From Bryopsis sp. KO-2023 (Eukaryota; Chlorophyta; Ulvophyceae; Bryopsidales; Bryopsidaceae): 64,000 nucleotides of DNA. Positions 41,976-52,966 of the stretch are shown here, piece after piece. The translations under genes were made by a program, and so were the position numbers. Every line of letters starts with the position of its first letter. Within the stretch, counting starts at the first letter, position 1. The stretch is taken from assembly GCA_030272585.1 (NCBI GenBank), contig BSYQ01000002.1, positions 8,556,001-8,620,000 of the forward strand, in the 5' to 3' direction. The notes beneath the pieces are model-generated. The model was not told the origin of the DNA, did no database searches, and saw nothing but the letters and a program-made list of their open reading frames with translations.

Positions 41976-42221
41976 CTCCCGACCAATCCAATTCAGTACA
42001 TTCCATTTCAACCCAACGCCCCACGAACTCAACCTACTCACACATCTATGACTCATCAAGGCCAACCGCCTTGTCATTCAGGCCCCAACAAATAAGTGTG
42101 AATCACCCCCCCAAAAAAACTGCTCATCTTTCCCCACAAGTAAAAAGCTTGGAACTAAAACAAGGCGTTGTCGCTCAAAATTTGAAAAAAAAACAAATAC
42201 GAAAAAGGTTTCAACCTGTTT

Positions 42222-43307
42222 TTAATTTTCGATTGATGCAAAATCGAATTGCATCACTTTCCCCTCGATATTGACTACAATGAGCTTGCCAGCTGTCAAA
42301 TACATGCCTATCATACAATAGCCCCTGTCCCAGTTCTGGATATAGATATTGCGGAAGCAACGGTCTTCATCAATGTCCCACAACTCTATCTTGTCCATTG
42401 ACAATTGGCATGCGAACTTAGATTCACTGATCCCAAAACTTTGTGGCGAAAAACAATCCTCGTGGTGAATATCTTGCAAAACTTTCCCACATTCTCGTCC
42501 CATAACTTTCAAGTGACTACCCCCCGACGTCAAATCGATTGAGCAACTGGATATAACTCTTTCGTTCACTACCAAAGTCTCGACGAAATTGTCATGCGCC
42601 TCATATTCTGCAATGCAGGAACTATTTCCCAAGCTCCAAACGGATATCCTACCTCCACCAAGCCCGAAATAAAACAAACCCTTGAAGTACGTGAAACTTG
42701 TTACACTTTCCTCCCCAACTTGAAGGACTTGAGATTCACTCCAATCTTCTTTTTTCCACAAGCCAAGGTACCCACATGAACCACAAACAGCGACATGTTC
42801 ACCAACATCCGCCACATCGACGACTTTCTCAGAAATTTTGAATGATGCTTTTTCCATTAATTCTGGAACATCCAAAACTCGAACGACGCCCGACTCTTGG
42901 TCACCGGATAGCAACACTCCATCCACGAAACGCAAAACACCATTGCATCGTACATTATTCCTAAAAAAAGTACCATCATTTCTGAGATCCATGATGGCTA
43001 TTTCATGGACCCCGGAGGTAGACATAGCCCCAACAGCAATCATATCACCATGTTTGGCTGATTGATAGATAAAATGACATGGAATGTTGAAACTTGAACG
43101 CTTCGGTTCGATTTCACCCGTTCTCCAAGCTCTCGCCAACTTAAGATCATGATTTTCACTTATCACATTTTTCCAACTTTTTGCCACAGAGCAACACCGT
43201 GCCAATCGCTTGATCGGAAGAAGGTCAAGGATCTGACACAGAACCCCCTCCGGAAAATCCCATTCCACGGTGGAAGGGGTCAGCGTCACGCTCACCAAAT
43301 CGCTCAT
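42222..43307 (-). CDS. F-box/WD40-repeat protein 4
   Basis: 361 aa, intronless. The ATG at 43307 (MSDLVSVTLTPSTVEWDFP) is chosen by analogy with the family; nine more residues are open upstream. F-box: VLCQILDLLPIKRLARCCSVAKSWKNV. WD-like strands: LSGDQESGVVRVLDVPE, VAVCGSCGYLGLWKK, YFGLGGGRISVWSL. The C-terminal half has weaker repeats. The most diverged of the intronless copies. 43320-44000 upstream shows no other gene. Confidence 0.87.
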   Translation of the reverse strand: MSDLVSVTLTPSTVEWDFPEGVLCQILDLLPIKRLARCCSVAKSWKNVISENHDLKLARAWRTGEIEPKRSSFNIPCHFIYQSAKHGDMIAVGAMSTSGVHEIAIMDLRNDGTFFRNNVRCNGVLRFVDGVLLSGDQESGVVRVLDVPELMEKASFKISEKVVDVADVGEHVAVCGSCGYLGLWKKEDWSESQVLQVGEESVTSFTYFKGLFYFGLGGGRISVWSLGNSSCIAEYEAHDNFVETLVVNERVISSCSIDLTSGGSHLKVMGRECGKVLQDIHHEDCFSPQSFGISESKFACQLSMDKIELWDIDEDRCFRNIYIQNWDRGYCMIGMYLTAGKLIVVNIEGKVMQFDFASIEN

Positions 43308-46300
43308 CCCTGGATGGACAAATAAACCGACCAAACCAACGTGACACGTGAAAAAAAGAAGAAACCTATTTGTGTTTCAAAACGATGAGCATTCCTTGCA
43401 ACTGAAAGAGCAGCCCCTCGCCAACGCAACCCTGTGTGGAAAAGCAGAAACGCCCCACAGGAAAGGGAGGGCAACATACTGAAATTACTAAAACGTGGAA
43501 CGCTTCCAACACAAGCGCGTGAAAAATCAAAGCGGCTCCACTCAAAAAGGGCGCTCTCTCATTTTCAGCTACTCTGTCCCTGACCAAAGTCCAGAAGAAA
43601 CAAACCCTCGTCGCTTGCGCTTACTTTCAAGAGGAAAGACCGATGCAGGGAGTCTCTTCCGTTCCTGGGGCGTATTTGAGATGCGGGTTTGCTTTTGAAA
43701 CGAGCAGAAGTGGCGAGATCTTTACGAAGGTTTCACCCGAACAAGTTTCTCTCAGAAGACTGTGGGATTGCAAACAGTCGCTCGAGCTGTCGATTAAAAA
43801 TCGTCCGAAACTGTGCAGATCTGTGAGAGCTTTTATTATGGTCTTCTCCGTCCCTGTCTGTCGCAGTCACCAAGAGAGAATTTCTATCATTTCTACTCCT
43901 TCTGTCGTTTTTGTGAACCAGGCCAGGCGTGTTGCACACGGAAAGAAAAGAGACCTCAGCGAGCTTTGAAGAAGAAACGCCATCTCCGCCAACAATGCAG
44001 TCATTGAATCAGAATTGCATGGAGTTGTTTTATGGTCTCGACTGATCTGACTGGCTCAGAACCTGTCCTGATTATATTTCGGTCTGATCCCACACCTCAG
44101 GCGCTGGGGGGGATTTGGCCCAGGTGGTTTTCACTGCAGTTAGCTCTGTTGCACACACTCATGTCACACTCATTTTTTTGTTTTTCACTCTATCCTACCG
44201 AGGAACATTTTTTCCTCCCACTTCCCAAAAAGCCGCTAGTTTTTTTCTATAGCTCTTCAACTTCACACAACCAATTTTTGATACATTTGTTTTTTCTCTG
44301 AAGTGAACTCTCCATATTTCTTTTTCGCAGTTCCATATTTTAATCCAATACGATCCCCCTCTTTTGATCTCACTTTTTTTTGCTTCCAGTGACCGACCCA
44401 TTCATCTCTCACTTTTTTTCCCTTCCCCAAACTTTGCAATTGATTGGACACATAAAAATCAGTCAGAATCTCAGAGGGGAGGGAGAGAATCACAACGTAC
44501 TATTAACCTACTATCTAAAATTTATCTATCGTCCACCAGAACCTGAAATAAATTTTCATATAGACCTCTTAAGTAACCTGCACCAGGCTGCCATAATGCA
44601 TACAGAAAAAAAATTATACCGAACAAAACCTAACTCACAGACTTCTGATGAAACACACCTAATTGAGATTCGATGATGGTCTTTGTTTTTCTTTGTGGAA
44701 TCTGTTATTCTCTCTTTTTCCAACAATTGCTTTGCCGCCATCATCTTTCCAACTGTCAGACTGACTTTTCAAAAACAGATTGGGATATGAAAAAGAAAAA
44801 CTGTTGGGGGGGGTCTTCCTCTGAGGTTTAACAATTATTGTTATGATAATATTAATACGATAAAATGACCTGAGCTAGGAACAGATCTTTTCGAGAATCG
44901 GTTTTGTTTTTTTTAATACAAGAATTGATGAGGCCTGAAATGAACAGGGAAGCCTTGGATTAAAACAAACATGCTGAAATTTTTTTCCTCATTTTAAAAC
45001 AGGGCTAGGGGGAAAAAAATGGATTCCAGTGGATTCTTCTTATTTTAAGAATATTTTGTATTAAAATCTCTGTTTGTAGTAGCAAGCCAATTATCCATCG
45101 AAAAGTTTGTTTCCATAAAAAAAATCTTACTTTTATTTGTTTTCAGAATTGGTCTATTTCTGATGTTTTTTTTATCTATTTTTTCCGGAGTACAGTTTCG
45201 GTGTTCTTAGTAAAGACCCCCACCTTGGTGGTGGTTTTCCCGGATGATTATCAATCCATAGGGAGGTTAGGTGTATGATTGTGTTCGGGTTTGGGTGTGG
45301 GTGTGGGTGTGTGTGTTGGGGGGGAAAAAACAAAGCCCCTTGCTTAGCTAGACTAAAACATGAGTTTTTTTTATTATTTTATTATTTTTTTTTTATTTAT
45401 TATATGTTTTAGCTAAACAGTTTCTTTATGATGAGGCCATCCAACCACAAGTTATTTCTCTGGAAATCAATTTTGCTGCTGCCGATCTGCGCCACCTTTT
45501 CTTTTTTTAATCCATTTCTGTGGTCTACCCCAAGGCCGTAGTGGTGGTACTAAATAGAGAAGTGCAAAAAAAAAAAAAAAAAGAAAATGGAGACCCCTGA
45601 AGAGTGTTTACCGTTTTTGATAGTGACGAAAAATAAATATGAATTTCAGCAGGGGATTCGAACCCCTACTGTCCCAATCTTCCACCTATTTATCTCAAAT
45701 ATAATTAAATTCAAAAAATAGTTTTTTAAATGTAGGTCAGTTGCTTGAGCCTGTGGGTATGAACAGTCGCTGAGATGCATATTTATTTTCACAAAAAAAG
45801 TACTCATTCTTTTAGAATTGAACTAGAAAAAAAGAAAAAAAGAGAAAAAAACATTTGAGAGAAGCAGAGGTTTCAATTTTCACTCTTTAAAATTTATCTT
45901 GGAAGAAAACCCCGAAGAAAAAAAAATATCCTCAGAAAGCATCTTTCATCATTCAGAGTGTTTATTGTTGTTTTTCTGGGGGGAAATTATTTATTTCCAA
46001 ATTTTTTTTATTTTCTTTCTTACCTTTACACTTGAATTTATCACCTGAAAAAAAAAAGCCTGTTTCTGTTGTGAAAGAAGAAAAAAATAAGTATTCAGGG
46101 TTTTCCTATCTTTCACTTTCTGGGGCTTTTATTTACTAATATTTATTTATTTATTTACTCAATTTCAAAAAGGTCTGGACTCTTTTGCCAGTTGAAAGCC
46201 TTGGGGTTTCCTTTTAAAAAATTGTTTACTTCCCACCTCCCTTGAAAAAACACTCTCCAATTTTCCACAAAGACATCCACAGGCCGCTTCTTTGCCAGAA

Positions 46301-46999
46301 AAAAAATAATAATGGAACAAGTCGTACCGTGGTAAATATTTTGTCCCAGTCCTCCCTGAGAAATGAGAAAGAAGGAAAAAAATATGCCAACAGAAACGCG
46401 GCGTACCCTTGCTTTTTTTCCTACAACGAGTCATCGCGGTCGCGAAAAATCTGCCGTCCAACCCTTGCCTCGACGATTTCGCTCCTTCCAGATTATAGTC
46501 GCGCAGTTTCGCCAGAGCGAAAAAAGGCGACGGGGTTAAAATAAATAAGCAGCGCTTTCTTTCCATGACTCAGAAGGACGAAAAGCCCCCCTTAAAACCG
46601 TCGAAACTGAAACCTCTTTTTTCGATAGGTGGACAGGAAAACTAAAAATCATTTACTTCCAATTAAAAAAAAAAAAAGAAATCTGTCCATTGGTGTGAGA
46701 AAGATCTCGAAAAAAAGTGACGTTATCGAAGCAAGTTTTAACCGCAACCCACAAAGACTTGGCAGAAGTCGGTCGAGTGACTGCGCCAACAAGAACTTGT
46801 TTGATATCGCAGAACCCCTCAATTCGTTTTCCTCGGGAGCGTTTTTTTTCCCGCTTTTCTCGCTTCCTGCGAAAACGCCAGCCAGGAGCCGAAGACGGTT
46901 TCACAAGGTGTGAGGGGGCTGAGTAAGACTGTCGGCTTGGTCTCTCGACTGCGGTGTTTTTTTGGTCTTCGAGACGTCAACGTTAAGAAAAGAACGTTC
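43308..46999. other. Long stretch without a recognised gene
   Basis: Contains AT-rich and homopolymer-rich DNA, a (GGGTGT)n-like run at ~45290-45322, and pieces shared with other places: 44830-44960 with 13460-13600, and 45380-45500 with 56220-56345 (GCCA(T/A)CCAACCACAA). A B-box-like GGGGTTCGAATCCCC (minus) at ~45655-45670 has no matching acceptor stem. Confidence 0.45.
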
Positions 47000-47274
47000 T
47001 TTTCTTTTTTTAATTGCGCCTACTCTCTGGCGCCTTCCTTCTGACTTTTTTGCCGCTCTGGGGTAGGGGGGGGGAGCTTTTTTTCGTTTGCTGGTGCTGG
47101 GTTACCCCACAGCTCTTTTCCGCTTGAAAAGACTTGCGCGCTCGGCGAGGCAGCCAGGAAAAACTTTGTTTGTGAGAGCGTCGATTTTGGGAGCGGAGAG
47201 TGGCTCCTCCCGCAATATATTGTCAATTGATTGATCAATCGTGTTTTGTTTTCGAATTGAAGGAGGGCGCACTC
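47000..47274 (+). promoter_or_regulatory. Upstream region of F-box gene 5, conserved with gene 1
   Basis: Similar to 11330-11063 inverted (shared GTTTGCTGGTGCTGG, CACAGCTCTTTTCCGCTTGA-like, GAGAGTGGCTCCTC). Conservation between two paralogs suggests it was duplicated with the gene and may include the promoter. No TATA box is claimed. Confidence 0.4.
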
Positions 47275-48324
47275 ATGAGCGACTCTATTTCGATCGAATG
47301 GGACTTGCCCTGGCATATCCTGGTCGATATTCTTGAAAGGATCCCTGCTCTATCGCTCGCCAAATGCTCCTGTGTGGCCACATCTTGGCGAGAAGTCACC
47401 AAAAAAGAATCATCCTTAAAAAGAAAAATCGGTTTGGAGCGTGCGTGGTTGCACGAACCAATAGAGCCCATTGTTCACAAGGGCCAAATTCAGTTTCTCA
47501 CACTTTGTGGTTGCAAGATAAAAAATTTGATTGCCTTTGGTGGATATGAAAAGTTCAAGGTGTTTGATTTCGATCGAAAAGAGTTTATTTTTGAGTATGA
47601 GGAGACCGTGTCTAGTCTTTCTTTCATGGATGGGATGCTTCTGACTGGTGGTGAGACAGGTGACCTGTGTGGATGGGATATATCAACATGGGAGAAGCTT
47701 TTCCACGTTCACAATTTCGGTTTTGAAATATCATCGATTGCAGACCTTGGCCTCAATGTGGCCATTGGGGGTTCTGATGGGAATCTTCAAATCTGGAGAA
47801 AAGGGGTGTGGGGGTTCGATAGATCCCTTCAAGGCCACAAAGAATTTGTTACTTGCCTCTTGCCTCAGGAAGACAATCTCTTGATCAGTGGGTCGGTGGA
47901 TGAGACCGTTCGAATATGGAACTTAGCTGACAATGCTTGCCTCAGAGTGATTCGTGGACAAAAATGGGGAGCAATATTCTCCTTGGATGTTTCCGATGGA
48001 CTCATCTTTTGTGGTGCATGGGATGGTAATATTCGCTCGTGGGAATTAGAAAGCGGTCAGCAGTTGCAAACCTTTCGAGGTCACACAAGCTATGTGACTT
48101 CTGCTGTTGCCAAAGTAGGTCGGATGTTCACGGGATCAGAAGATGGAACGATAAAAATATGGGATACAATGAAGGGGGAGTGTGTGCGAAGTTTTGATTG
48201 TTCACAGAATCTGGACCAACGTGTCTTGCAAAAGGTGGACGTGTTATGGGTCGATGATGAAAAGTTAGTGGCCGTTGGTGATCTTGGGGAGATTTTGGAG
48301 TGGGATTTTTCGAAGGGGGTGTAG
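47275..48324 (+). CDS. F-box/WD40-repeat protein 5
   Basis: 349 aa, intronless, ATG at 47275 (MSDSISIEWDLPWHILVDIL). F-box at ~11-50 (LAKCSCVATSWREVTKKE). Clear WD blades: LTGGETGDLCGWDIST, LQGHKEFVTCLL with ISGSVDETVRIWNL, CGAWDGNIRSWEL, FRGHTSYVTSAV with TGSEDGTIKIWDT, and VAVGDLGEILEWDF. Very close to gene 1 along its whole length, including the motif HEPIEPIVHKG. Inferred SCF-type substrate receptor. Confidence 0.92.
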   Translation: MSDSISIEWDLPWHILVDILERIPALSLAKCSCVATSWREVTKKESSLKRKIGLERAWLHEPIEPIVHKGQIQFLTLCGCKIKNLIAFGGYEKFKVFDFDRKEFIFEYEETVSSLSFMDGMLLTGGETGDLCGWDISTWEKLFHVHNFGFEISSIADLGLNVAIGGSDGNLQIWRKGVWGFDRSLQGHKEFVTCLLPQEDNLLISGSVDETVRIWNLADNACLRVIRGQKWGAIFSLDVSDGLIFCGAWDGNIRSWELESGQQLQTFRGHTSYVTSAVAKVGRMFTGSEDGTIKIWDTMKGECVRSFDCSQNLDQRVLQKVDVLWVDDEKLVAVGDLGEILEWDFSKGV

Positions 48325-48507
48325 GCATACCTACTAGGGATTTTCTTCTTTTATACTGTTATGTTATATTCCCCGTTCAATGAAAGAGATGCGCAATTTT
48401 AAAGAGGAACGCTCTTATGAATTTGTTTTATCTTCTTCACTAACATCTCATGTTTGCTTGTTTTCTTTTTTTTAATTTCAAATCTTCATGAATTAGGAGA
48501 ACACAAG

Positions 48508-48957
48508 CAGAGATAGGACTTGGGCCGATTTTTTTGTCCGGCTCCGGTCCGGTTACGGTCGGGTTACGGTCATCGTACTACGGCCGTAACTCTGTACCGT
48601 AACCGGAGTAATATGCTGTTTTTACGGTACGGAACAGGTATGGTATAGCTACGGCAGGCCCTAAATCATCGTGGAGTAGTGTGGTTCAATGTTAAAGCGT
48701 TAGGCTGCAGTTTGTAGGGTCGAGGGTTTGAATGCCCCTGGGTTCTTTTTGGATCGCGGGACCTTGCGGGGGTGACTTTCTACGGTTTACGGTTGTTACG
48801 GTTGTTACGGCCGTTACGGAGCGGTACGGAGAGGTAAGGAGCTACGGTTACGGCCGTAAAAGTACGATTTTCTGACCGAAATTGTACTCCGGTTACGGTC
48901 CGGTTACGGTGGTTACGGTCCGGTCCGGTTGACCGTAACCGTAAAGTCCTATCTCTG
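48508..48957. mobile_element. hAT-type MITE, 450 bp, with perfect 14-bp TIRs and 8-bp target duplication
   Basis: TIRs CAGAGATAGGACTT (48508-48521) and AAGTCCTATCTCTG (48944-48957) match exactly. Target duplications AACACAAG lie at 48500-48507 and 48958-48965. Subterminal GGTTACGG/CCGTAACC motifs recur in both orientations. The middle (48682-48745) has a tRNA-like segment. No ORF. It belongs to a different family from 8080/40605 but the same general type. Confidence 0.94.
48682..48745 (+). ncRNA. tRNA-like segment inside the MITE
   Basis: TGGTTCAATGTTAAAGCG (A-box-like) followed after ~35 bases by GAGGGTTTGAATGCCCC (B-box-like T arm). No full cloverleaf. It could supply an internal RNA polymerase III promoter or be a captured tRNA fragment. 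Confidence 0.35.
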
Positions 48958-49007
48958 AACACAAGTAGTTCAATTTCCCATTTCTTGGTGATCTTTGTGG
49001 TGTCCTT

Positions 49008-49691
49008 ATGGCGACTTTTCCTCTCGCTTATTTATCTTCTGTGGAGTGCGCCGAAGCGTTTTTGGCGTGGACGCGTCGACACGAATCTCGAATCCGACCA
49101 AGGGTTTGTTACCATTGCCGTGCCGTGGGCCATAAAATCGCTTTTTGCCCTTTTCGCCAGCCTCCTCCTCCACCTTCTTCGCTCGAGCATCGTTCTCCCC
49201 AGGCACAAGATTTCGCCCCTGGTGATTTTGCCCCTCCTTTCCCATGTGAGGTTTCCACCCTTTCTCGCGACCATGAAGAACTTCCATTTGTTGCTTCTTC
49301 TGCTCCGGGCTTTTTGGGCTCAGAGGTTCAACCTGGTTCAGAGGTGGTTTCTTCTATTGCTTCTTCTCATGATCATATGGCTTCTTTTCCTCCTGGTGAT
49401 TTTTCCTTGGATTCGACTTTGTTGTCTTCTATTACAGATTGGGATTTTTCTCGTTTAGAGACAGTGATTTCTCAGTTAGGGGTTCAGTATGAGGAGGTTC
49501 AAACTGGTTTACAACAAATTCAAGATTTAATGGATCGGTTGGATAGGCTACCAGCTTCCAGTACCGATGCTACTTTGCGAGAGGATCTTTTGGAACGTTT
49601 TTCTTTTCAATCTTCTTTATTTGAAGATATTTCACGTTCGTTGGATTTAGCTGAAACGACCTATACATCTTTGCAATCTGGATGGTCTTAG
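49008..49691 (+). CDS. CCHC zinc-knuckle protein, hypothetical
   Basis: 227 aa from the ATG at 49008. N-terminus: CYHCRAVGHKIAFC at ~34-47, a CX2CX4HX4C zinc knuckle as in retroviral-type Gag and RNA-binding proteins. Then a Pro-rich segment (PPPPPSSLE), an acidic Ser-rich middle (PGDFAPPFPCE, PPGDFSLDSTLL), and a helical, possibly coiled-coil C-terminus (LETVISQLGVQYEEVQTGLQQ, RFSFQSSLFEDISRSL). No RT or protease follows, so it is either a Gag relic or a host gene. The MITE ends 50 bases before the ATG. Confidence 0.6.
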   Translation: MATFPLAYLSSVECAEAFLAWTRRHESRIRPRVCYHCRAVGHKIAFCPFRQPPPPPSSLEHRSPQAQDFAPGDFAPPFPCEVSTLSRDHEELPFVASSAPGFLGSEVQPGSEVVSSIASSHDHMASFPPGDFSLDSTLLSSITDWDFSRLETVISQLGVQYEEVQTGLQQIQDLMDRLDRLPASSTDATLREDLLERFSFQSSLFEDISRSLDLAETTYTSLQSGWS

Positions 49692-50863
49692 TGTCTTTGT
49701 GGGTACACACAAATGCCAATGGAATTTCAACATTAAAATACACATGGTCACATATGTTTTTTTACTGATCGTTGTAATAGGAGAATGTTTCTCCTACACA
49801 ATGTGATTGATGTTTGTTTGTTTGTCAATTTCCCATTTCTTAATATATTAAGAAATATATATTGATCAAGAAGAATTGCGATAACGTGTTAATTATATTG
49901 CGGGTGGCTTTTTCTGTCCCCGAAAACATTTGCGGAATATGGGGGGTGAATGCCGAAGTGGGAAACAAATTGAAGGAAAGTATTGGAATGTGGATGTGAT
50001 TGCAAACCTCCCCTGGCTCATTTCTTTTCCTTTTGTTTTTTTTCGGGGGGAGGGAGGGGTTTTTTGGACTTCTGAATATCGGAAACTTTAAACACATTAA
50101 ACAGAAGTAAGAAGTAAAGCTCCACCACGAGCTGGTGCCCAAGAGTGGGGAGACCACCTTTTCCGAATTCTGTTCTTAAGTGGGCACACTTATTCAAATC
50201 AGGCAACGCTATTCTGATATTTTCAGCTTGTGGGTTGGGTGGTAAAATTTGAAGAATGCTCCGGATGTCGAAGGAGTCGCGGCTTTCTGGGAAAAAATAA
50301 TATCCAGTGGTTATCAGCCAGCTTGCACGATTTCGATCATGTGGTAAAATGTCAGTACAGGCCGGCCCCAGGTGGCTGTCTGGGTGACACAAAAGGCTTC
50401 GAAGGACGCTCCATACTCTCAACAGAACGCACCTGGAAACATTCAAATGTTAATTACATGATCGCATGATCGTGCTGGCGTTTTGGTTTCGTGTTAAAAA
50501 ACTGCCATGTGTCATGTCATGTATTTCTGTACCTTCCATGTTTTTTCCCCTCAACTTCTGTTTCATGTGTTTCAAATTTTCGGTATTTTGGGGTCAGGCC
50601 TACCTTCATATTTGTCCAACGCTTTCAGGTTTCGGGATTCGGACAGCATACCTGTAGGTTTGGCCAATTTCCGGCCACAAAATACGCCCACCAAACAGAT
50701 AGATGAAGTTCAAGGGTACAAAGCCCCAGGATGAGACTGAAACTGGAGTAGCTTCTTCACCTTGACACACGCATCACGGCTTTGGTCAGTGAAGGGCTTG
50801 ACTTGACCCTCAGACGTCGCAAAAATGTACTCGGTATTATTATGGGACGAGAATAATACCGGT
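49692..50863. other. No gene seen
   Basis: AT-rich, with a G-rich run at ~50044-50060. Short ORFs only. Ends in the ATACCGGT sequence next to the hAT element. Confidence 0.45.
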
Positions 50864-52460
50864 CAGGGTTTTTTTTAGTGGCGTTTAGCCGCCAATGTGG
50901 CGGAAAAAAACAAAATTGGGCCAAATGTGGCGGCATATTTCAAAAGAAATAGCGTGCAATACGCCACTATTTCAGACAATTGGTGAAGCCAATACGCCAC
51001 TCAGTGGCCGTCGAAAAACACAAGAAATCGCTGAAATCGCCATTGTGGCCGGTAAAATATATCAGAAATAAAGTCGAATCGCCAGATAGTTCAAAGGTGT
51101 TCGATTCCACGTGCAATCGAACAATTGAACTCCCTGTTGTGCAGACTGGAAATCCACCACAAGTCTATAACGCCATTGTTTCCATTCTCCTCTCTACCAC
51201 GAATTCAACCCCTGCACCGCGTCTCTATAATATATTCGTCAGGAATACATGAGTGAGGACAGTTTTTCGGGAAGAATTTGGAGGAATTTCGTAGCGGTTG
51301 TAGAGACGGACAGTCCACTGGACCTTTGCGGTGAAGGCGTCAGCTATCTCACCCTCAACTGTGGGAGTGGTATGAAGCACTACCTTATGACCACGAAGAA
51401 AAATGAAAATGGGAGAGGACACAGAACCGAAATCGTAACAGAGGACATGTGGTTCGACATTCTTGAACGAACTAAGGTGAAAGTGAAGGAAGCTTCAGAG
51501 CTTGTGATTTCGGATTTCGAAACCCGATTTCCTCCCAGAGAATTGTTCTCTGCATTCTCTATTTTACAACCATTTTTCTGGGCCCAAGACCCTGGGAGGG
51601 AACTGATTGAACGGTTTTTCAATACAATAAAGAAACATTTTTGTCGAGAAATCGCTCAGGGAGATACCACGGTTCTTCCCCTTCTTGATGAAGAAAAGTT
51701 GAACACACAGTTTGACCTTTTTCAAGTGACGATGAAAGCTTCGTCTTCGCATACATCAATGGAGTATTGCTGGAAGCATCTGATGGAGAGTCCAGGTGTT
51801 CTTCGATTATGCTCGGAATTCGTGAAGCTCGCACAGATTGTGCTTATTTTACCGATGACGAGCGTCGGTATTGAGAGAAGATTCTCGCAAATGAACTTGA
51901 CAAAAACAGTTGTTCGTAACCGGCTGCAAGAAGATCATTTAAACGGTTACATCAGAGTAAAGAATTGTCGGTTTGATATCAGTTCATATAAAAAACTCTT
52001 CAAATTTAGGGAACGACCAAGGATAGAAGGAATGTTCTTTCAAAGGGAAGTGGTGTTTTTCGTGATTAAATTTGGGTCTTCTTGGGTTTCTATTGTTTTT
52101 AATGAATGAAAAAAGTAATATCGGTCGCGTGAAGGGTATTTGTGGAATTGTGGAAGGAGAAGAGATTGTCGATTGTCTTGTGTTTGTAAGGACATTGTTC
52201 TCATGAATTGCCAACAATTCAGGGGATTTTTAAGATGGAATATTTTGGGCACACATGTCTAAAATTGTTTCTTTCAGACTTAACAGAATAATATTGCATA
52301 AAAAGTAAGAAAAAGCCAGGAGATTGAGCAAAACGCCACATTGGCTTGGAAAAAAAAATCAAAAAGCTCGCTCAACGCCACAGCGTGGCGGAAAAAAAAA
52401 TAGGAAAAAGGAAAAAAAAGCCAAGTGGCTTGAAGCTTCGAGTGCTTAGGAAAAACCCTG
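50864..52460 (+). mobile_element. hAT transposon, internally deleted (~1.6 kb)
   Basis: Ends CAGGGTTTTT (50864-50873) and inverse AAAAACCCTG (52451-52460). Near both ends short GTGGCG/CGCCAC motifs recur in both orientations (50878-51000 and 52331-52390), as expected for transposase-binding subterminal repeats. The flanking 8-mers (ATACCGGT and CTTCTGGC) do not match well, so the target duplication has decayed or the boundary is off. Contains a hAT transposase C-terminal ORF. Confidence 0.75.
51249..52109 (+). pseudogene. hAT transposase, C-terminal part with dimerisation domain
   Basis: 286 codons from an ATG. Residues ~190-245 carry the hAT dimerisation signature: LAQIVLILPMTSVGIERRFS then MNLTKTVVRNRLQEDHLN. 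Full hAT transposases are usually 600-800 aa with a BED zinc finger and a split DDE core; those parts are absent or only hinted at in the open frame 50980-51252. Intact C-terminus, lost N-terminus: non-autonomous copy. Confidence 0.85.
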
Positions 52461-52966
52461 CTTCTGGCACCTATTGCGTCTATGCACTGCTGAACTAGGG
52501 AACAATTTTATGACATCAGAAAGATAGTATAGTTTGTGTTCGTGAATCACGAAACGTGAAGGAGAAAGGAAAATAAAAAAGCGGCTTGGGGTTGAGTGTT
52601 GAAAAAAAGAAGAATACACCAAAACCAGTTGAATACATGCATTATCACGGAGGGAACCCGATCAGAACACAGCACAAAATGGTGCAGCGGGGTTGAAGCT
52701 CGGCGGTACCTCGTAGCTACCGCACCTGTTGTGATTGAAAAGAAACTCCACAGATTGTACCATTGCATTCATACACGCTCCATTCCCACCGTATACATTG
52801 GAAGGTTCTCAGGTGTCCTGGCGCTCGTGCACCACCAAGATAAAAACCGCCCCCTTCTCACCTACCGCATACTCTTCTCGATTAACTTTCGAGCAGCTCT
52901 TTGTTACGCGTTCACAAGTGTTTCTTTTGGCAGCGTTTTTTTTGGTATTCTGCCAAGCTATAGACG
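52461..52966. other. Upstream region of the ankyrin gene
   Basis: No other gene seen. Short overlapping ORFs at 52596-52970 are not supported by splice or domain evidence. Confidence 0.4.

Noticed and set aside
45653..45700. tRNA gene on the minus strand
   Set aside because: A good B-box T arm, but no acceptor partner and no D or anticodon arm within range.
50856..52468. 8-bp target duplication for the hAT element
   Set aside because: The flanking octamers ATACCGGT and CTTCTGGC agree at only four of eight positions, so I do not claim a duplication.
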